Source: Ruminococcus sp. (GTDB lineage Bacteria; Bacillota; Clostridia; Oscillospirales; Ruminococcaceae). Taken from it: a stretch of DNA of 64,000 nucleotides. The stretch spans positions 1-64,000 of the forward strand of contig JAFYUM010000023.1 of assembly GCA_017558505.1 (NCBI GenBank), written 5' to 3'. Shown here piece by piece: positions 1-8,194 of this stretch. Positions within the stretch are counted from its first letter, which is position 1; every line of letters starts with the position of its first letter. Under the pieces are notes generated by a model. It was not told where the DNA came from. It saw nothing but the letters and a program-made list of their open reading frames with translations, and did no database searches. The translations under genes were made by a program, and so were the position numbers.

Positions 1-23
1 AATAATATTAAATTAAAAATGTA

Positions 24-52
24 TTGATTTTTGTGTCGATATTTGGTATAAT
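24..52 (+). promoter_or_regulatory. sigma-A-type promoter of the first lipoprotein gene
   Basis: TTGATT at 24-29 and TATAAT at 47-52 are separated by 17 bases. Downstream, TATTATGATAATA at 73-85 is a palindrome around one G and may be an operator. The same promoter block recurs at 1084-1200 before a truncated second copy of the gene. Confidence 0.7.
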
Positions 53-127
53 AAGATAACGTATTAAAGTGGTATTATGATAATATAATGCTAACTAATA
101 ATACGATTATTTATAAGGGGAGATTGA

Positions 128-799
128 ATGAAAAGAAAAATACTTAGTCTGTTTCTTTGCTCGGTTATGTTGACAGGCAGCGTTTGTGGGTGTGAAAGCA
201 AAAATGAGAGCATTAACGACAATTCTGTGAATACAGAAGCAACAGTTATGCCTAATGAGGTAAAGGCAAAAGTCAAAGAAGCAGCTTTTATGGAAAGCGT
301 TTCCATCCCGGAGAACGGGTGGACTGATGAAACGCTTTTAGATACAGTTCGCATAAATGGCGAGAAGGTAGAGTTTCCATTCTGTCTGAACGACTTGGGT
401 AACGGATTTGTGCCGATAAAGGATGAATGGCAGTATATAAAAGACGGTGAGGGGAAATCAAATGTTGAATATTATCAAAATAATTTCTGTATGATTACAA
501 CTTATAACACCTCCGATTTAAACAATATTGCCAATGATGAAATAAGAAAATTTCAAATTTGGATTGATGATGACGATATTATAAAAGGTGATTATCCCAT
601 ATGTATAAATGGCGTCACCATTGGTTCTGATTATGATGAGATTCATGAAAAGCTTGGATTTGAGCCATCAGAAACAGGAAATCCTGATAGTAATACAAAA
701 GGTATTTTTACTGTTCGAGGATATACGGACAACTACAGAGTTATGATTCAAGGTGCGAATCTAAAAGTTAAACACATCAGTATATTAAATCAAAAGTAA
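128..799 (+). CDS. secreted lipoprotein of unknown function
   Basis: The 223-residue product starts with a lipoprotein signal peptide: KRK, a hydrophobic stretch and a lipobox ending in Cys21 (SVCGC). It should therefore be lipid-anchored on the outer face of the membrane. The start follows a ribosome binding site in AAGGGGAGATTG. After an Asn/Ser/Glu-rich linker the body is soluble and acidic, with no domain I recognise; a motif-like stretch near residue 155-175 (GVTIGSDYDEIHEKLG) resembles the short beta-alpha units of small secreted Firmicute lipoproteins. It has its own promoter and is followed closely by a small reading frame cut by a MITE-like element. A truncated duplicate of its promoter and first codons lies 1.06 kb downstream. 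No function can be assigned. Confidence 0.85.
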   Translation: MKRKILSLFLCSVMLTGSVCGCESKNESINDNSVNTEATVMPNEVKAKVKEAAFMESVSIPENGWTDETLLDTVRINGEKVEFPFCLNDLGNGFVPIKDEWQYIKDGEGKSNVEYYQNNFCMITTYNTSDLNNIANDEIRKFQIWIDDDDIIKGDYPICINGVTIGSDYDEIHEKLGFEPSETGNPDSNTKGIFTVRGYTDNYRVMIQGANLKVKHISILNQK

Positions 800-821
800 T
801 ATGATAATAGGAGATTAACAT

Positions 822-881
822 ATGAAAAAAGAATTTTTATCAAAATTAAAAAATACCACTATTGAAGCTCTTTGTATTTAG
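822..881 (+). pseudogene. 5' stub of a gene cut by a MITE-like element
   Basis: An ATG preceded by a good ribosome binding site (TAGGAG at 808-813) opens a 19-codon frame, MKKEFLSKLKNTTIEALCI. Its stop codon TAG uses the first base of the inverted repeat at 881. The frame therefore ends exactly where the element begins, which suggests the remainder of the gene was displaced by the insertion. No clear continuation is visible after 1038. It sits 22 bases after the lipoprotein gene and was probably its operon partner. A real 19-residue peptide is possible but less likely. Confidence 0.45.
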
Positions 882-1038
882 GGCATCTCTAAAAACCCGT
901 TTGATTAAAGAAAAAACAGATAGGTGCGACAGCTGCAAGGAAACCTTCCGAAGGCGTGCTGCCGCACTACAAGGGCGGTTGACGCAGAAGATGCCGTGCA
1001 TAGCTGTTTTTTCTCAAAAGGGCTTTTTAGAGATGCCC
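881..1038. mobile_element. 158-bp MITE-like element with terminal inverted repeats
   Basis: The left end GGGCATCTCTAAAAA is the reverse complement of the right end TTTTTAGAGATGCCC. The match extends inward imperfectly for about 38 bases to AAAAAACAG/CTGTTTTTT. The interior is more GC-rich than its surroundings and encodes nothing convincing. There is no transposase, so any mobility would have been supplied in trans. A clear target duplication is not visible; TA or ATA at the edges is all that can be seen. Confidence 0.65.
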
Positions 1039-1083
1039 ATAAATAAAATATGTTGCAATCTTATGAATTTATAAAAAATAATA

Positions 1084-1112
1084 TCGATTTACAAAGCGCT
1101 GTTTGTTATAAT
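1084..1112 (+). promoter_or_regulatory. duplicated, weakened copy of the lipoprotein promoter
   Basis: TCGATT (1084-1089) and TATAAT (1107-1112) have a 17-base spacer. The downstream sequence TGTATTAAAGTGGTATTATG matches the region after the promoter at 24-52. The -35 box differs from TTGATT by one base. Confidence 0.5.
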
Positions 1113-1188
1113 ATATAGTGTATTAAAGTGGTATTATGGTAATATGATACAACTTTACATGCAATTACTTTAAAAGGGGGAAATATTT

Positions 1189-1272
1189 ATGAAAAGAAAA
1201 ATTTTAAGTTTTTATAACCTCGTGGCAGTACATGGAATTAGACGGCAATTTGAGCCATTTAATGCCCTATAA
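1189..1272 (+). pseudogene. truncated second copy of the lipoprotein gene
   Basis: The ATG follows AAAGGGGGAAATATTT. The first codons (MKRKILS) equal those of the lipoprotein at 128, as do the promoter and leader. The similarity then stops and the frame ends after 27 codons in foreign-looking sequence. I read this as a paralogous lipoprotein gene whose body was lost when a mobile element, whose replication gene remains at 1659-2613, arrived or was deleted. Confidence 0.5.
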
Positions 1273-1303
1273 ATAGCGGTTTTTCAAGCACAATTTTTTG
1301 CGT

Positions 1304-1321
1304 TTCCCGAAGTATCGGGAA
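1304..1321. repeat. short hairpins in the 387-base gap before the rep pseudogene
   Basis: TTCCCGA-AGTA-TCGGGAA forms a 7-bp hairpin here. GCTTCC-TTCG-GGAAGC (about 1497-1512) forms another, and ATCATATATGAT (1461-1472) is a perfect palindrome. No gene is visible between 1273 and 1658. The position before a replication-initiator gene suggests remains of an origin or transfer region, but this is inference. Confidence 0.35.
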
Positions 1322-1540
1322 TGGCAAAATATCAAAAAAACGTTCATTTTTTTAGAATTAAGTTAGACACAACAGCTGACAAGAAAATTTTGTAAGTTGT
1401 TAGATTACCCTGTTGACAAATTTTTAAGCGTTTATGAAGTTGTATATGAGAAGTGATGAAATCATATATGATAACATAATCATAGAAAGTTTATTGCTTC
1501 CTTCGGGAAGCTTTACTATTTTAAAATTAAATTTTTTATC

Positions 1541-1575
1541 AAGCACTTCTCTTAATTGAGAGGTGCTTTTTTTAT
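1541..1575 (+). terminator. rho-independent terminator upstream of the rep pseudogene
   Basis: AAGCACTTCTC and GAGAGGTGCTT pair over 11 bp with one G-U around a six-base loop. A run of T follows. Confidence 0.7.
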
Positions 1576-1658
1576 TCTGTAAATTTTCCTATATTATATC
1601 AGTTTTCAACTGTTACTTTCAAGTAATAAGATTAAAAAAATAAAAAGGAGGAAATGGT

Positions 1659-2613
1659 ATGCCAAAACTCAGAAAGCATCCTACTTATGATTTTACGGTT
1701 ATGAGTAACAAGATGTATCGTGACCAGAATTTAAAGGCAATTGACAGAGGTCTCCTCGGTACAATGCTGTCACTTGCTGATGGATGGGATTTTTCAATAA
1801 AGGGATTAGCAAAAATACTGCCTGATGGTGAATCGGCTATTGCTCATTCTCTGAAAAGAATCGAGAACGCCCATTACCTTTTCCGCAAGCGTAATTATAA
1901 AAATGGCGTTATTGTCGGTTGGGATTACATAATCAGCGATGAACCAATGGATGAATTATATGCCGAGGAAGAAAAACGGAAAGCAGACAAGGCATCCAAG
2001 TCAAAGAAAAATGAGTCAGCTGAAAGCTCACCTGTTTTTTTACCTAATCTTGATGTTGATTCTCTTGATGTGGAAAATCATGATGTAGATAATCAAGATG
2101 TAGAAAATCAGCACGATAATATAATAACAAACAATAAAACATCAAAAAATAAAGAATCAATTGATAAAATATCAATCAATCAATCCTTCATCTGACGGGG
2201 TAACAAAAAATTTCCGTTCACCGAAGTCATTTAACGATAAGAATGATAGATTGAAAAATAAACTCAGTGAACAAAGAGATGATATTGAGCTTTTAATCAA
2301 ATCAAACATTGAATATGACTGGTATCAGGATTTCTTTGATGAAACACCTGATAATAGTATGAACAAAGGTAATGGAACATTTGCAGGAAGTATTGCTGAA
2401 ATTGATATGCTTGTAGGCATTATCGTTGATTCGATATGCTCTGAAAAGCAGTACATACGTATCGGAAAGGAAGATATGCCACGTTCCGTAGTTGAAAGCA
2501 GATTCAAGAAGCTTGAAATGAAGCATATTGAATATGCTCTTAAATGCCTTATGCTTAACACAAAGGAAATACGTAAGGAGAGTGTGGAAATGGTGCTGAA
2601 AATGATAAATTAG
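1659..2613 (+). pseudogene. frameshifted replication initiator (winged-helix plus DUF6017-like)
   Basis: The start follows AAAGGAGGAAATGGT. The first frame (1659-2195, 178 aa) looks like the winged-helix replication-initiator module common on Firmicute plasmids and conjugative elements: a MPKLRKHPTYDF start, then an LLGTMLSLADGWDFS recognition-type region. It continues into an acidic, Asn-rich linker. The second frame (2161-2613) carries a DUF6017-like C-terminal domain, with hallmark stretches IVDSICSEKQYIRI and MPRSVVESRFKKL. The frames join at the tetranucleotide run ATCAATCAATCAATC near 2170-2185. The C-terminal domain also ends early after TKEIRK, so at least two lesions are present. Known proteins of this family are single chains, so this is a broken gene and a footprint of a lost element. 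Slippage at the repeat could restore the frame, but the truncated end argues against function. Confidence 0.7.
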
Positions 2614-2636
2614 ATTATTTTGTATATGTGTATTCG

Positions 2637-2729
2637 GAGCCTCCGTGAACTCTTATAGTGCTGCCTGAACAATTATTCAGAAAACATTGTATACTGTACA
2701 TAAGAGCCTTCCATCACGGAGGCTCTTTT
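2637..2729 (+). terminator. long-loop inverted repeat followed by T run
   Basis: GAGCCTCCGTGA (2637-2648) and TCACGGAGGCTC (2714-2725) are a perfect 12-bp inverted repeat followed by TTTT. The 65-base loop is unusually long. It likely ends transcription from the rep region before the next promoter. Confidence 0.55.
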
Positions 2730-2749
2730 CAATTCCTTCTAAGTCAATA

Positions 2750-2778
2750 TTGAAATAGATAATTAAATGTGATATAAT
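2750..2778 (+). promoter_or_regulatory. promoter of the ABC / hydrolase / two-component operon
   Basis: TTGAAA (2750-2755) and TATAAT (2773-2778) are separated by exactly 17 bases. They lie about 170 bases before the ATPase start, which leaves a long leader. Confidence 0.65.
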
Positions 2779-2844
2779 AGGTAAAGCTCTAAAAATAAAA
2801 ATTGATAAAAGACTGAATAAATTTTTCTTATGTTTCGAGTGACA

Positions 2845-2866
2845 GATAAGAATTTGATAAGAAATT
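2845..2866 (+). promoter_or_regulatory. candidate response-regulator operator (direct repeat)
   Basis: GATAAGAA occurs twice with an 11-base period (2845-2852 and 2856-2863), inside the leader of the operon that encodes its own OmpR-type regulator. OmpR-family proteins commonly bind direct repeats at about this spacing. Autoregulation is inferred from the position only. Confidence 0.35.
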
Positions 2867-2952
2867 AATAATAATATGATAAAGAAGAATTTATTGAAAT
2901 ATGTTATACTAAGAATACAGTAAAACTGATTTTATTACTAAGGAGTGTTTAT

Positions 2953-3714
2953 ATGAATTTTTCAATACTGCACACAGATAAACTGTGTAAAACTTTTTCA
3001 AATGGCGGAGTTCAACAGCATGTCATCAAAAATCTTGATTTGGAGATTTACAAAGGTGATTTTACAGTAATTATGGGTTCGTCAGGTTCAGGAAAATCCA
3101 CGCTGCTCTATGCTCTTTCAGGTATGGATAAACCAACTCTTGGAAATGTCTATTTCGGTGAGGAAGATATTTCCAATTATTCCAATGATGATCTTGCAGT
3201 TTTCCGCAGAAATCATTGCGGCTTTGTATTTCAGAGTATATACCTGCTGGATAATATGAATGTATTTGACAATGTAATGACAGCGGCTCTTGCATTGCAG
3301 AAAAATTCTCCCCAGCTTGTAAAAAAAACTGAGGAATTGCTGAAAAAAGTCGGAATTACAGAGGAAGCATGGAAAAAGTATCCTAACCAGCTTTCAGGAG
3401 GTGAACGTCAGCGTGTTGGCATTGTCCGTGCTGTTATCAATGAACCTCAGATTTTGTTTGCCGATGAGCCTACAGGCAGTCTGAATTCTGCTTCAAGCAG
3501 CGATGTAATGGATATATTTACAGAATTGCACAGCAAGGGGCAGAGTATAGTTATGGTTACTCATGACATCAAAACGGCATTGCATGGCAATCGTGTAATT
3601 TTTATATCAGACGGTACAGTAATAGGAGAATATGAAATGCCTCTTTATAATACGGATGATTTGAAAAAACGCCGTGAAGGCTTACAGAATTTCCTTGACA
3701 GAATGGGATGGTGA
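2953..3714 (+). CDS. ABC transporter ATP-binding protein (MacB/BceA type)
   Basis: This 253-residue protein is the ATPase partner of the FtsX-type permease encoded next, and should sit on the inner face of the membrane. All catalytic motifs are intact: Walker A GSSGSGKST near residue 40, a Q-loop in FVFQS, signature LSGGERQR near 148, Walker B ILFADEP and the H-loop VTHD. The FVFQSIYLLDNMNVFDNV stretch is typical of the MacB/LolD/BceA group, which act as mechanotransmission or extrusion machines rather than ordinary importers. The start follows AAGGAGTGTTTAT. The reading frame overlaps the permease by seven bases, so the two are translationally coupled. The two-component system at the end of the operon suggests regulation by an envelope signal such as a peptide antibiotic. 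Confidence 0.93.
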   Translation: MNFSILHTDKLCKTFSNGGVQQHVIKNLDLEIYKGDFTVIMGSSGSGKSTLLYALSGMDKPTLGNVYFGEEDISNYSNDDLAVFRRNHCGFVFQSIYLLDNMNVFDNVMTAALALQKNSPQLVKKTEELLKKVGITEEAWKKYPNQLSGGERQRVGIVRAVINEPQILFADEPTGSLNSASSSDVMDIFTELHSKGQSIVMVTHDIKTALHGNRVIFISDGTVIGEYEMPLYNTDDLKKRREGLQNFLDRMGW

Positions 3715-6233
3715 AAGAAATGGGAAAAATTACTCGTCTTTCGCTGGCTAATATCAAAAAGCACAAGTTTGAATTTATTTCCCTGCTTACATTAGTTATG
3801 GTATGTATGCTCCTTGTAGGTTCATCTTTGGGTGCAATTGTGGGAATCCGAAATATTTTCACGAATGTTATGGAAAAGACAGGAAGCTACGAAAACTATA
3901 TCTTTATTCTTGAAAAGAATTATAATAAGGAATATGAAAACATTCTGAAACAACATCCGGAGGTAGAAACTGTTACTGCTGTAGATACTTTGTGGAGCAT
4001 GAATACAGGATATATAGATAAAAACGGCAAAGAATCTGCTTTGTATATGGCATTTATTACTGCTGATAATGAAGCGAAAATTTCAAAATCGCCCATGGAT
4101 TCAACTCTTTCAAATGAAGAAATAGCTGCACTAGAGCATCCGATATATGCACCATACATTTTGCAGGATAGTATGGGATATAAAGCAGGGGATACATTTG
4201 ATATTACATACGGTACACGAAAATTCTCATTTACAATTGCCGGATTTTATGAAACGATGATGTTTAATGAAATGGGCAGCGGTTTAAAAATGATTGTATC
4301 TGAAAAGGACTATCATATTCTTTCAGGACTTCTGCCAAAATATAAAGCTATTCTATATAATGATAATCAGGGGCAGGGCGGATATGAACTTATGGATAGC
4401 TTTTTGGAGGAATGTGAAGATTATTCCCGTTTGGATATTAAAAGTGGTTTGGTGGTCTTTACTTATGGAGATATGAAACTTATGGTCACTTCTTCCGCTG
4501 AATTGCTTTTGAATCTTATGATAGTAATGGCGGTGATTATATTTATTTCCGTGGTTGTTATAATCCGTTACAGAATAGCCAATGACATCAAAGAACAGAT
4601 TGTAAATATCGGCATACTTGAAGCTTTGGGATATACTTCAAAGGAAATTACACTTTCTTATGTAATTGAGTATCTTATTATGGCGGCTGGCGGTGTTCTT
4701 ATCGGAACAGGGGGATGTTTCCTTCTTACTCCTGTGCTTTTACGTATGGGTGAGTTGATTTCTGCTCACCGTGGCTGCGGCAATTCTAATCCTCTGATGA
4801 TTTTTCTGACAGGAATTGTTATACTTGTTTTAGTAGGAATGACAGCTTTTATAAGAGCAAGAATGGTGCGTAAATATCCTCCTGTTCAGACATTTAGAAA
4901 GGGACAGGGAGATCACCGCTTTGGCAGAGAATTTTTCCCTTTACGCAAAACAAAATACAATGTACACCTTAGACTTGCACTCAAAGGCTTTTTCCAGAAT
5001 TTCAAGCAGAATATAGGACTGACAATTTGTATTACAATTTCTGCTTTGACAGTTGTATTCAGTTTTATTATTTCCAGCTTTTTTGGCGACGGACTTAATA
5101 CTATAGCTTCAATTTCAGGTATTGAAATGAGTGACCTGCGTCTGGAAATTATGCCATACGCTGACGGTGATGTGTTAGCAGATGAGCTGGAAGAAATGCC
5201 TGAAATTCGTAAAGCAACACCTACTTCGGGATTCAACACACTCATTACTATTTCAGATTTTAACGAAATAATGCTTCCTGTGGCATTTTCAAGTTTCGAT
5301 GAAACGGAAAATATTTTCCCCATGGAAGGCCGTTTCCCAGAGCATGATAACGAAATTATGCTCAATAATCAAATTGCAACAGTTAAAAAAATCAAGGTAG
5401 GGGACAGCCTTACACTTGAATATCTTAATGTGAAAAAAAGCTATCTTGTTACAGGAATTGTGACTTCTGTTACCAACGGCAATATGAATCTTTACATAAC
5501 TGAGGACGGTATGAAGCGTATTAATCCTACCTATAAACCTGATGTTATTGAAGTATATCTTGAAGAAGGCATAGATGCTCAGGAATTCCGTAAAATTCTT
5601 ACAGAGAAATACGGAAGGAGCCTTTCCGATGCGGCAAGCAGCAAAGCTGAAAACGGTACTTATGAGGAACGTATCCGTGCAGAGGCAGAACAGCAGATTG
5701 CGGAGTTAATGGCGTCAAACGGTGCAACTCATATTGAGTATTCCATTCAGTTTGGTGATACTATTATTTCAGGCAACAGCAGTAATTTTGTAGTCAGTGC
5801 AATTACAAATATTGGAGAAATTATGAGAACACAGCTTGGAAGTTCCTGTACGGCAATTCGTATTGTAACAGCAGTATTTATGGTGATTTCGGCAGTAGTG
5901 GTTATGATAATCCTGTTTATTCTTATGGAATCCGCTATTCGCCGTGACCGCAGAGAGTTTGGAATAATGAAAGGCCTTGGCTACACTTCACGTGAACTTA
6001 TGTTTCAGCTTGCCTGTCGCATTGTACCGTCAGCTGTATTTTCTGTGATTATCGGAACGGTAATCGGAGTTACGATGACAGACCTGCTGACAAGCATTAT
6101 TGGAGTTGTAAAAGTAAATATTCCGCAGGTAATTGTACTTGATATAGTTATGCTGATATTCTGTTTTGTATGTGCTTATGTTGGTGCAAGAAAAATCAAG
6201 ACAATTTCAGTATACGAACTTATGACGGAATAA
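3708..6233 (+). CDS. FtsX-type ABC transporter permease
   Basis: The 841-residue membrane protein has two FtsX modules. A first transmembrane helix (about 20-45) is followed by a large extracytoplasmic domain (about 50-255) and a three-helix FtsX block (about 265-390). A second helix (about 435-455), a second large outer domain and a final FtsX block (about 725-835) follow. The duplicated layout is that of MacB-like and BceB-like permeases. With the ATPase it should form a complex that moves or senses a hydrophobic or peptide substrate at the envelope. The frame opens at ATG 3708, overlapping the ATPase; ATG 3720 (MGKITRLS) has a better-placed GGTGA and is the likelier true start. The downstream secreted serine hydrolase and two-component system are probably part of the same response. 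The substrate is unknown. Confidence 0.9.
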   Translation: MVKEMGKITRLSLANIKKHKFEFISLLTLVMVCMLLVGSSLGAIVGIRNIFTNVMEKTGSYENYIFILEKNYNKEYENILKQHPEVETVTAVDTLWSMNTGYIDKNGKESALYMAFITADNEAKISKSPMDSTLSNEEIAALEHPIYAPYILQDSMGYKAGDTFDITYGTRKFSFTIAGFYETMMFNEMGSGLKMIVSEKDYHILSGLLPKYKAILYNDNQGQGGYELMDSFLEECEDYSRLDIKSGLVVFTYGDMKLMVTSSAELLLNLMIVMAVIIFISVVVIIRYRIANDIKEQIVNIGILEALGYTSKEITLSYVIEYLIMAAGGVLIGTGGCFLLTPVLLRMGELISAHRGCGNSNPLMIFLTGIVILVLVGMTAFIRARMVRKYPPVQTFRKGQGDHRFGREFFPLRKTKYNVHLRLALKGFFQNFKQNIGLTICITISALTVVFSFIISSFFGDGLNTIASISGIEMSDLRLEIMPYADGDVLADELEEMPEIRKATPTSGFNTLITISDFNEIMLPVAFSSFDETENIFPMEGRFPEHDNEIMLNNQIATVKKIKVGDSLTLEYLNVKKSYLVTGIVTSVTNGNMNLYITEDGMKRINPTYKPDVIEVYLEEGIDAQEFRKILTEKYGRSLSDAASSKAENGTYEERIRAEAEQQIAELMASNGATHIEYSIQFGDTIISGNSSNFVVSAITNIGEIMRTQLGSSCTAIRIVTAVFMVISAVVVMIILFILMESAIRRDRREFGIMKGLGYTSRELMFQLACRIVPSAVFSVIIGTVIGVTMTDLLTSIIGVVKVNIPQVIVLDIVMLIFCFVCAYVGARKIKTISVYELMTE

Positions 6234-6244
6234 GGAGGAGCAAG

Positions 6245-8155
6245 ATGAAAAAGTACAGAATTATTTCATTGTTTGCAGCTGTAATGGTTGCATCAATAAC
6301 AGCTTTGCCTGCAATAGCAGCAGGACAGGCGGATAATACTAATGAAACAAATGAAAAAGTTATTTGTATAGGCTCGGTCAGCAAGATGTTTGCAGCTACA
6401 GCTGTAATGCAGCTTGCGGAGCAGGGGAAAATAGATATTGACGCACCTGTAACAGATTATCTTCCTGACTTCTATATGGCAGATTTTCGTTATAAAGACA
6501 TAACTGTGCGTATGCTGATGAATCATACATCAGGTATTATGGGTACTACCGCAGGGGATTTTATGCTTTTAGATGACAGAGATGCGCAGCCACACGATAC
6601 TTTATTGAAAGAACTCAATTCACAGCGTTTAAAGGCAAATCCCGGTGACTTCGGTGCATACTGCAATGACGGTTTCACATTGCTGGAGCTTATTGTAGAA
6701 AATGTTACGGATATGACATTCACAGAATATGTTGAAGCAAATATCTGCAAACCTCTTGATATGCAACAGACAGGTTCAGCATGGAATATGTTCCGAGCAG
6801 ATAATATGGTTGAAACTTTCATCGGCGGAAATGTTTGTTTTGCTTTGGATTACTGTATGGATATTGGTTCAGGCGGAATTTTCTCTACAGCAGAGGAACT
6901 AACACGTTTCGGCAGCACATTTTTCAAAGGTGATAATACGCTGCTTTCCGAAAAGTCAAAGAAAGAAATGGCTTCCACCGCAGTTACTGATAAATACGAG
7001 GAGGGATTTGGTCTTGGCTGGGATTCGGTTAATTATGCCGACTATGAAAAAGCGGGAGTTCAGGTTGTGAGCAAGGGCGGAGATGTCATTGGACAGCACG
7101 CAAGCCTTGTAATTGCACCCGATGAGGAAATCAGCGTTTCAGTACTTTCCTCAGGAGGCAGCAGTACAGGCAATCAGATTATGGCCATGAAGCTTATGGA
7201 CATTGCCCTTGAAGAAAAAGGAATTACAATTGAACATCCTGAGCCTCAGCCAATGGAAACTCTCGATTCCGTTCCCGAAAAATATCTGTCCTATGCCGAT
7301 ACTTATGTTACAAGCACGGGAATGTGTGTTGTATCATTCCCCAACCAAAAATATATGGAGATTACAGCTTTTAACGGCGATAAGCCTGAAACAAAGCAGT
7401 ATCTTTACACCACAGAAGATAATTTCGTTCTTATGGACGGCTCAATTGAATCAGGCAGGGCAGTTCAGTCAAAAAATCAGTCATTACTGCACTTTACAAA
7501 ACGAAATGGCATAGATTATATTTGCTCAGATGATTCTTATGAGTTTGGCGGTTCAGGTAATATGGAGATATCATCATATACTGCACAACGTGCCGAGAAA
7601 ATGAACATCAGCGACGATTTACAGGCGGCATGGGATGCACGAAACGGAAAGAAATATTATTTCTATTCAGGAAAATATTCCAATGTTTATTATTCAGAGT
7701 TACCCAGTATAAAATTAAATACCAATTCTGAAATCAAAGGATATGTAAATAACTATAAAATCATAGACAGTAATCATTTAGAGGCTGCACTTGTTATGCC
7801 GGGAGGCAGAGATTTGCAGGATATTGAAATGCGTATGGATAACGGTACTGAGATTTTGGATATTACCAATTGTGCCATTGAATTTATTTCGGAAGATGCA
7901 ATTGAAATGCTTCCCGATGACTTAACTGAAATTCAACTTCATACAAAACAGGCGACATGGTTCCGAATAAAAGATACAGGAAGCAGAATGATAAACCTTG
8001 ATATGCCTAAAAATTCAGCAGTTTATGTTTACGATGCCTATGACCGTATGATTTATTCAAGCTATATGACAGAATACGGCAACGCAGTAACGCTTCCTGA
8101 AAATGGAAAGATAGTTTTCATTGGTGAAGACGGCGGAACTATTAAGATAAATTAA
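6245..8155 (+). CDS. secreted beta-lactamase / penicillin-binding-like serine hydrolase
   Basis: The 636-residue product starts at ATG 6245 after AAGGAGGAGCAAG. Residues 1-26 are a signal peptide ending near AIAA. The class C beta-lactamase/PBP fold is recognised by the catalytic SVSK tetrad (S-x-x-K, near residue 44), YCN (Y-x-N type, near 141) and NHTSG. A long C-terminal region (about 360-636) is beta-rich, lipocalin-like in character. The mature protein reaches the SxxK motif after only about 20 residues. Family members normally have some 40-60 residues before it that form strands of the fold, so this N-terminus looks shortened. It may act on peptidoglycan or a D-amino-acid peptide, or sense a beta-lactam-like ligand. 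The operon context with an FtsX-type transporter and two-component system supports a cell-envelope defence role, which is inference. Confidence 0.85.
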   Translation: MKKYRIISLFAAVMVASITALPAIAAGQADNTNETNEKVICIGSVSKMFAATAVMQLAEQGKIDIDAPVTDYLPDFYMADFRYKDITVRMLMNHTSGIMGTTAGDFMLLDDRDAQPHDTLLKELNSQRLKANPGDFGAYCNDGFTLLELIVENVTDMTFTEYVEANICKPLDMQQTGSAWNMFRADNMVETFIGGNVCFALDYCMDIGSGGIFSTAEELTRFGSTFFKGDNTLLSEKSKKEMASTAVTDKYEEGFGLGWDSVNYADYEKAGVQVVSKGGDVIGQHASLVIAPDEEISVSVLSSGGSSTGNQIMAMKLMDIALEEKGITIEHPEPQPMETLDSVPEKYLSYADTYVTSTGMCVVSFPNQKYMEITAFNGDKPETKQYLYTTEDNFVLMDGSIESGRAVQSKNQSLLHFTKRNGIDYICSDDSYEFGGSGNMEISSYTAQRAEKMNISDDLQAAWDARNGKKYYFYSGKYSNVYYSELPSIKLNTNSEIKGYVNNYKIIDSNHLEAALVMPGGRDLQDIEMRMDNGTEILDITNCAIEFISEDAIEMLPDDLTEIQLHTKQATWFRIKDTGSRMINLDMPKNSAVYVYDAYDRMIYSSYMTEYGNAVTLPENGKIVFIGEDGGTIKIN

Positions 8156-8178
8156 GGCAGTACCATACGATATTGCCT
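8154..8178. repeat. short palindromic repeat, GGCAATACC family
   Basis: AAGGCAGTA and TATTGCCT flank a short loop between the hydrolase stop and the regulator start. It resembles the hairpin at 21147-21175 and the longer copies at 29.0, 31.4, 32.6 and 37.8 kb. Confidence 0.5.
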
Positions 8179-8194
8179 GAAAAGGAGAATAATA

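Noticed and set aside
862..1074. 70-codon plus-strand frame
   Set aside because: It lies almost wholly inside the MITE-like inverted-repeat element, has Cys/Arg-rich low-quality composition and no ribosome binding site.
2161..2613. Second rep frame as an independent gene
   Set aside because: It has no ribosome binding site, overlaps the first frame and together they match one known two-domain protein.
2901..2910. TATACT as -10 of the ABC operon
   Set aside because: No acceptable -35 lies 16-18 bases upstream, whereas 2750-2778 has both boxes.
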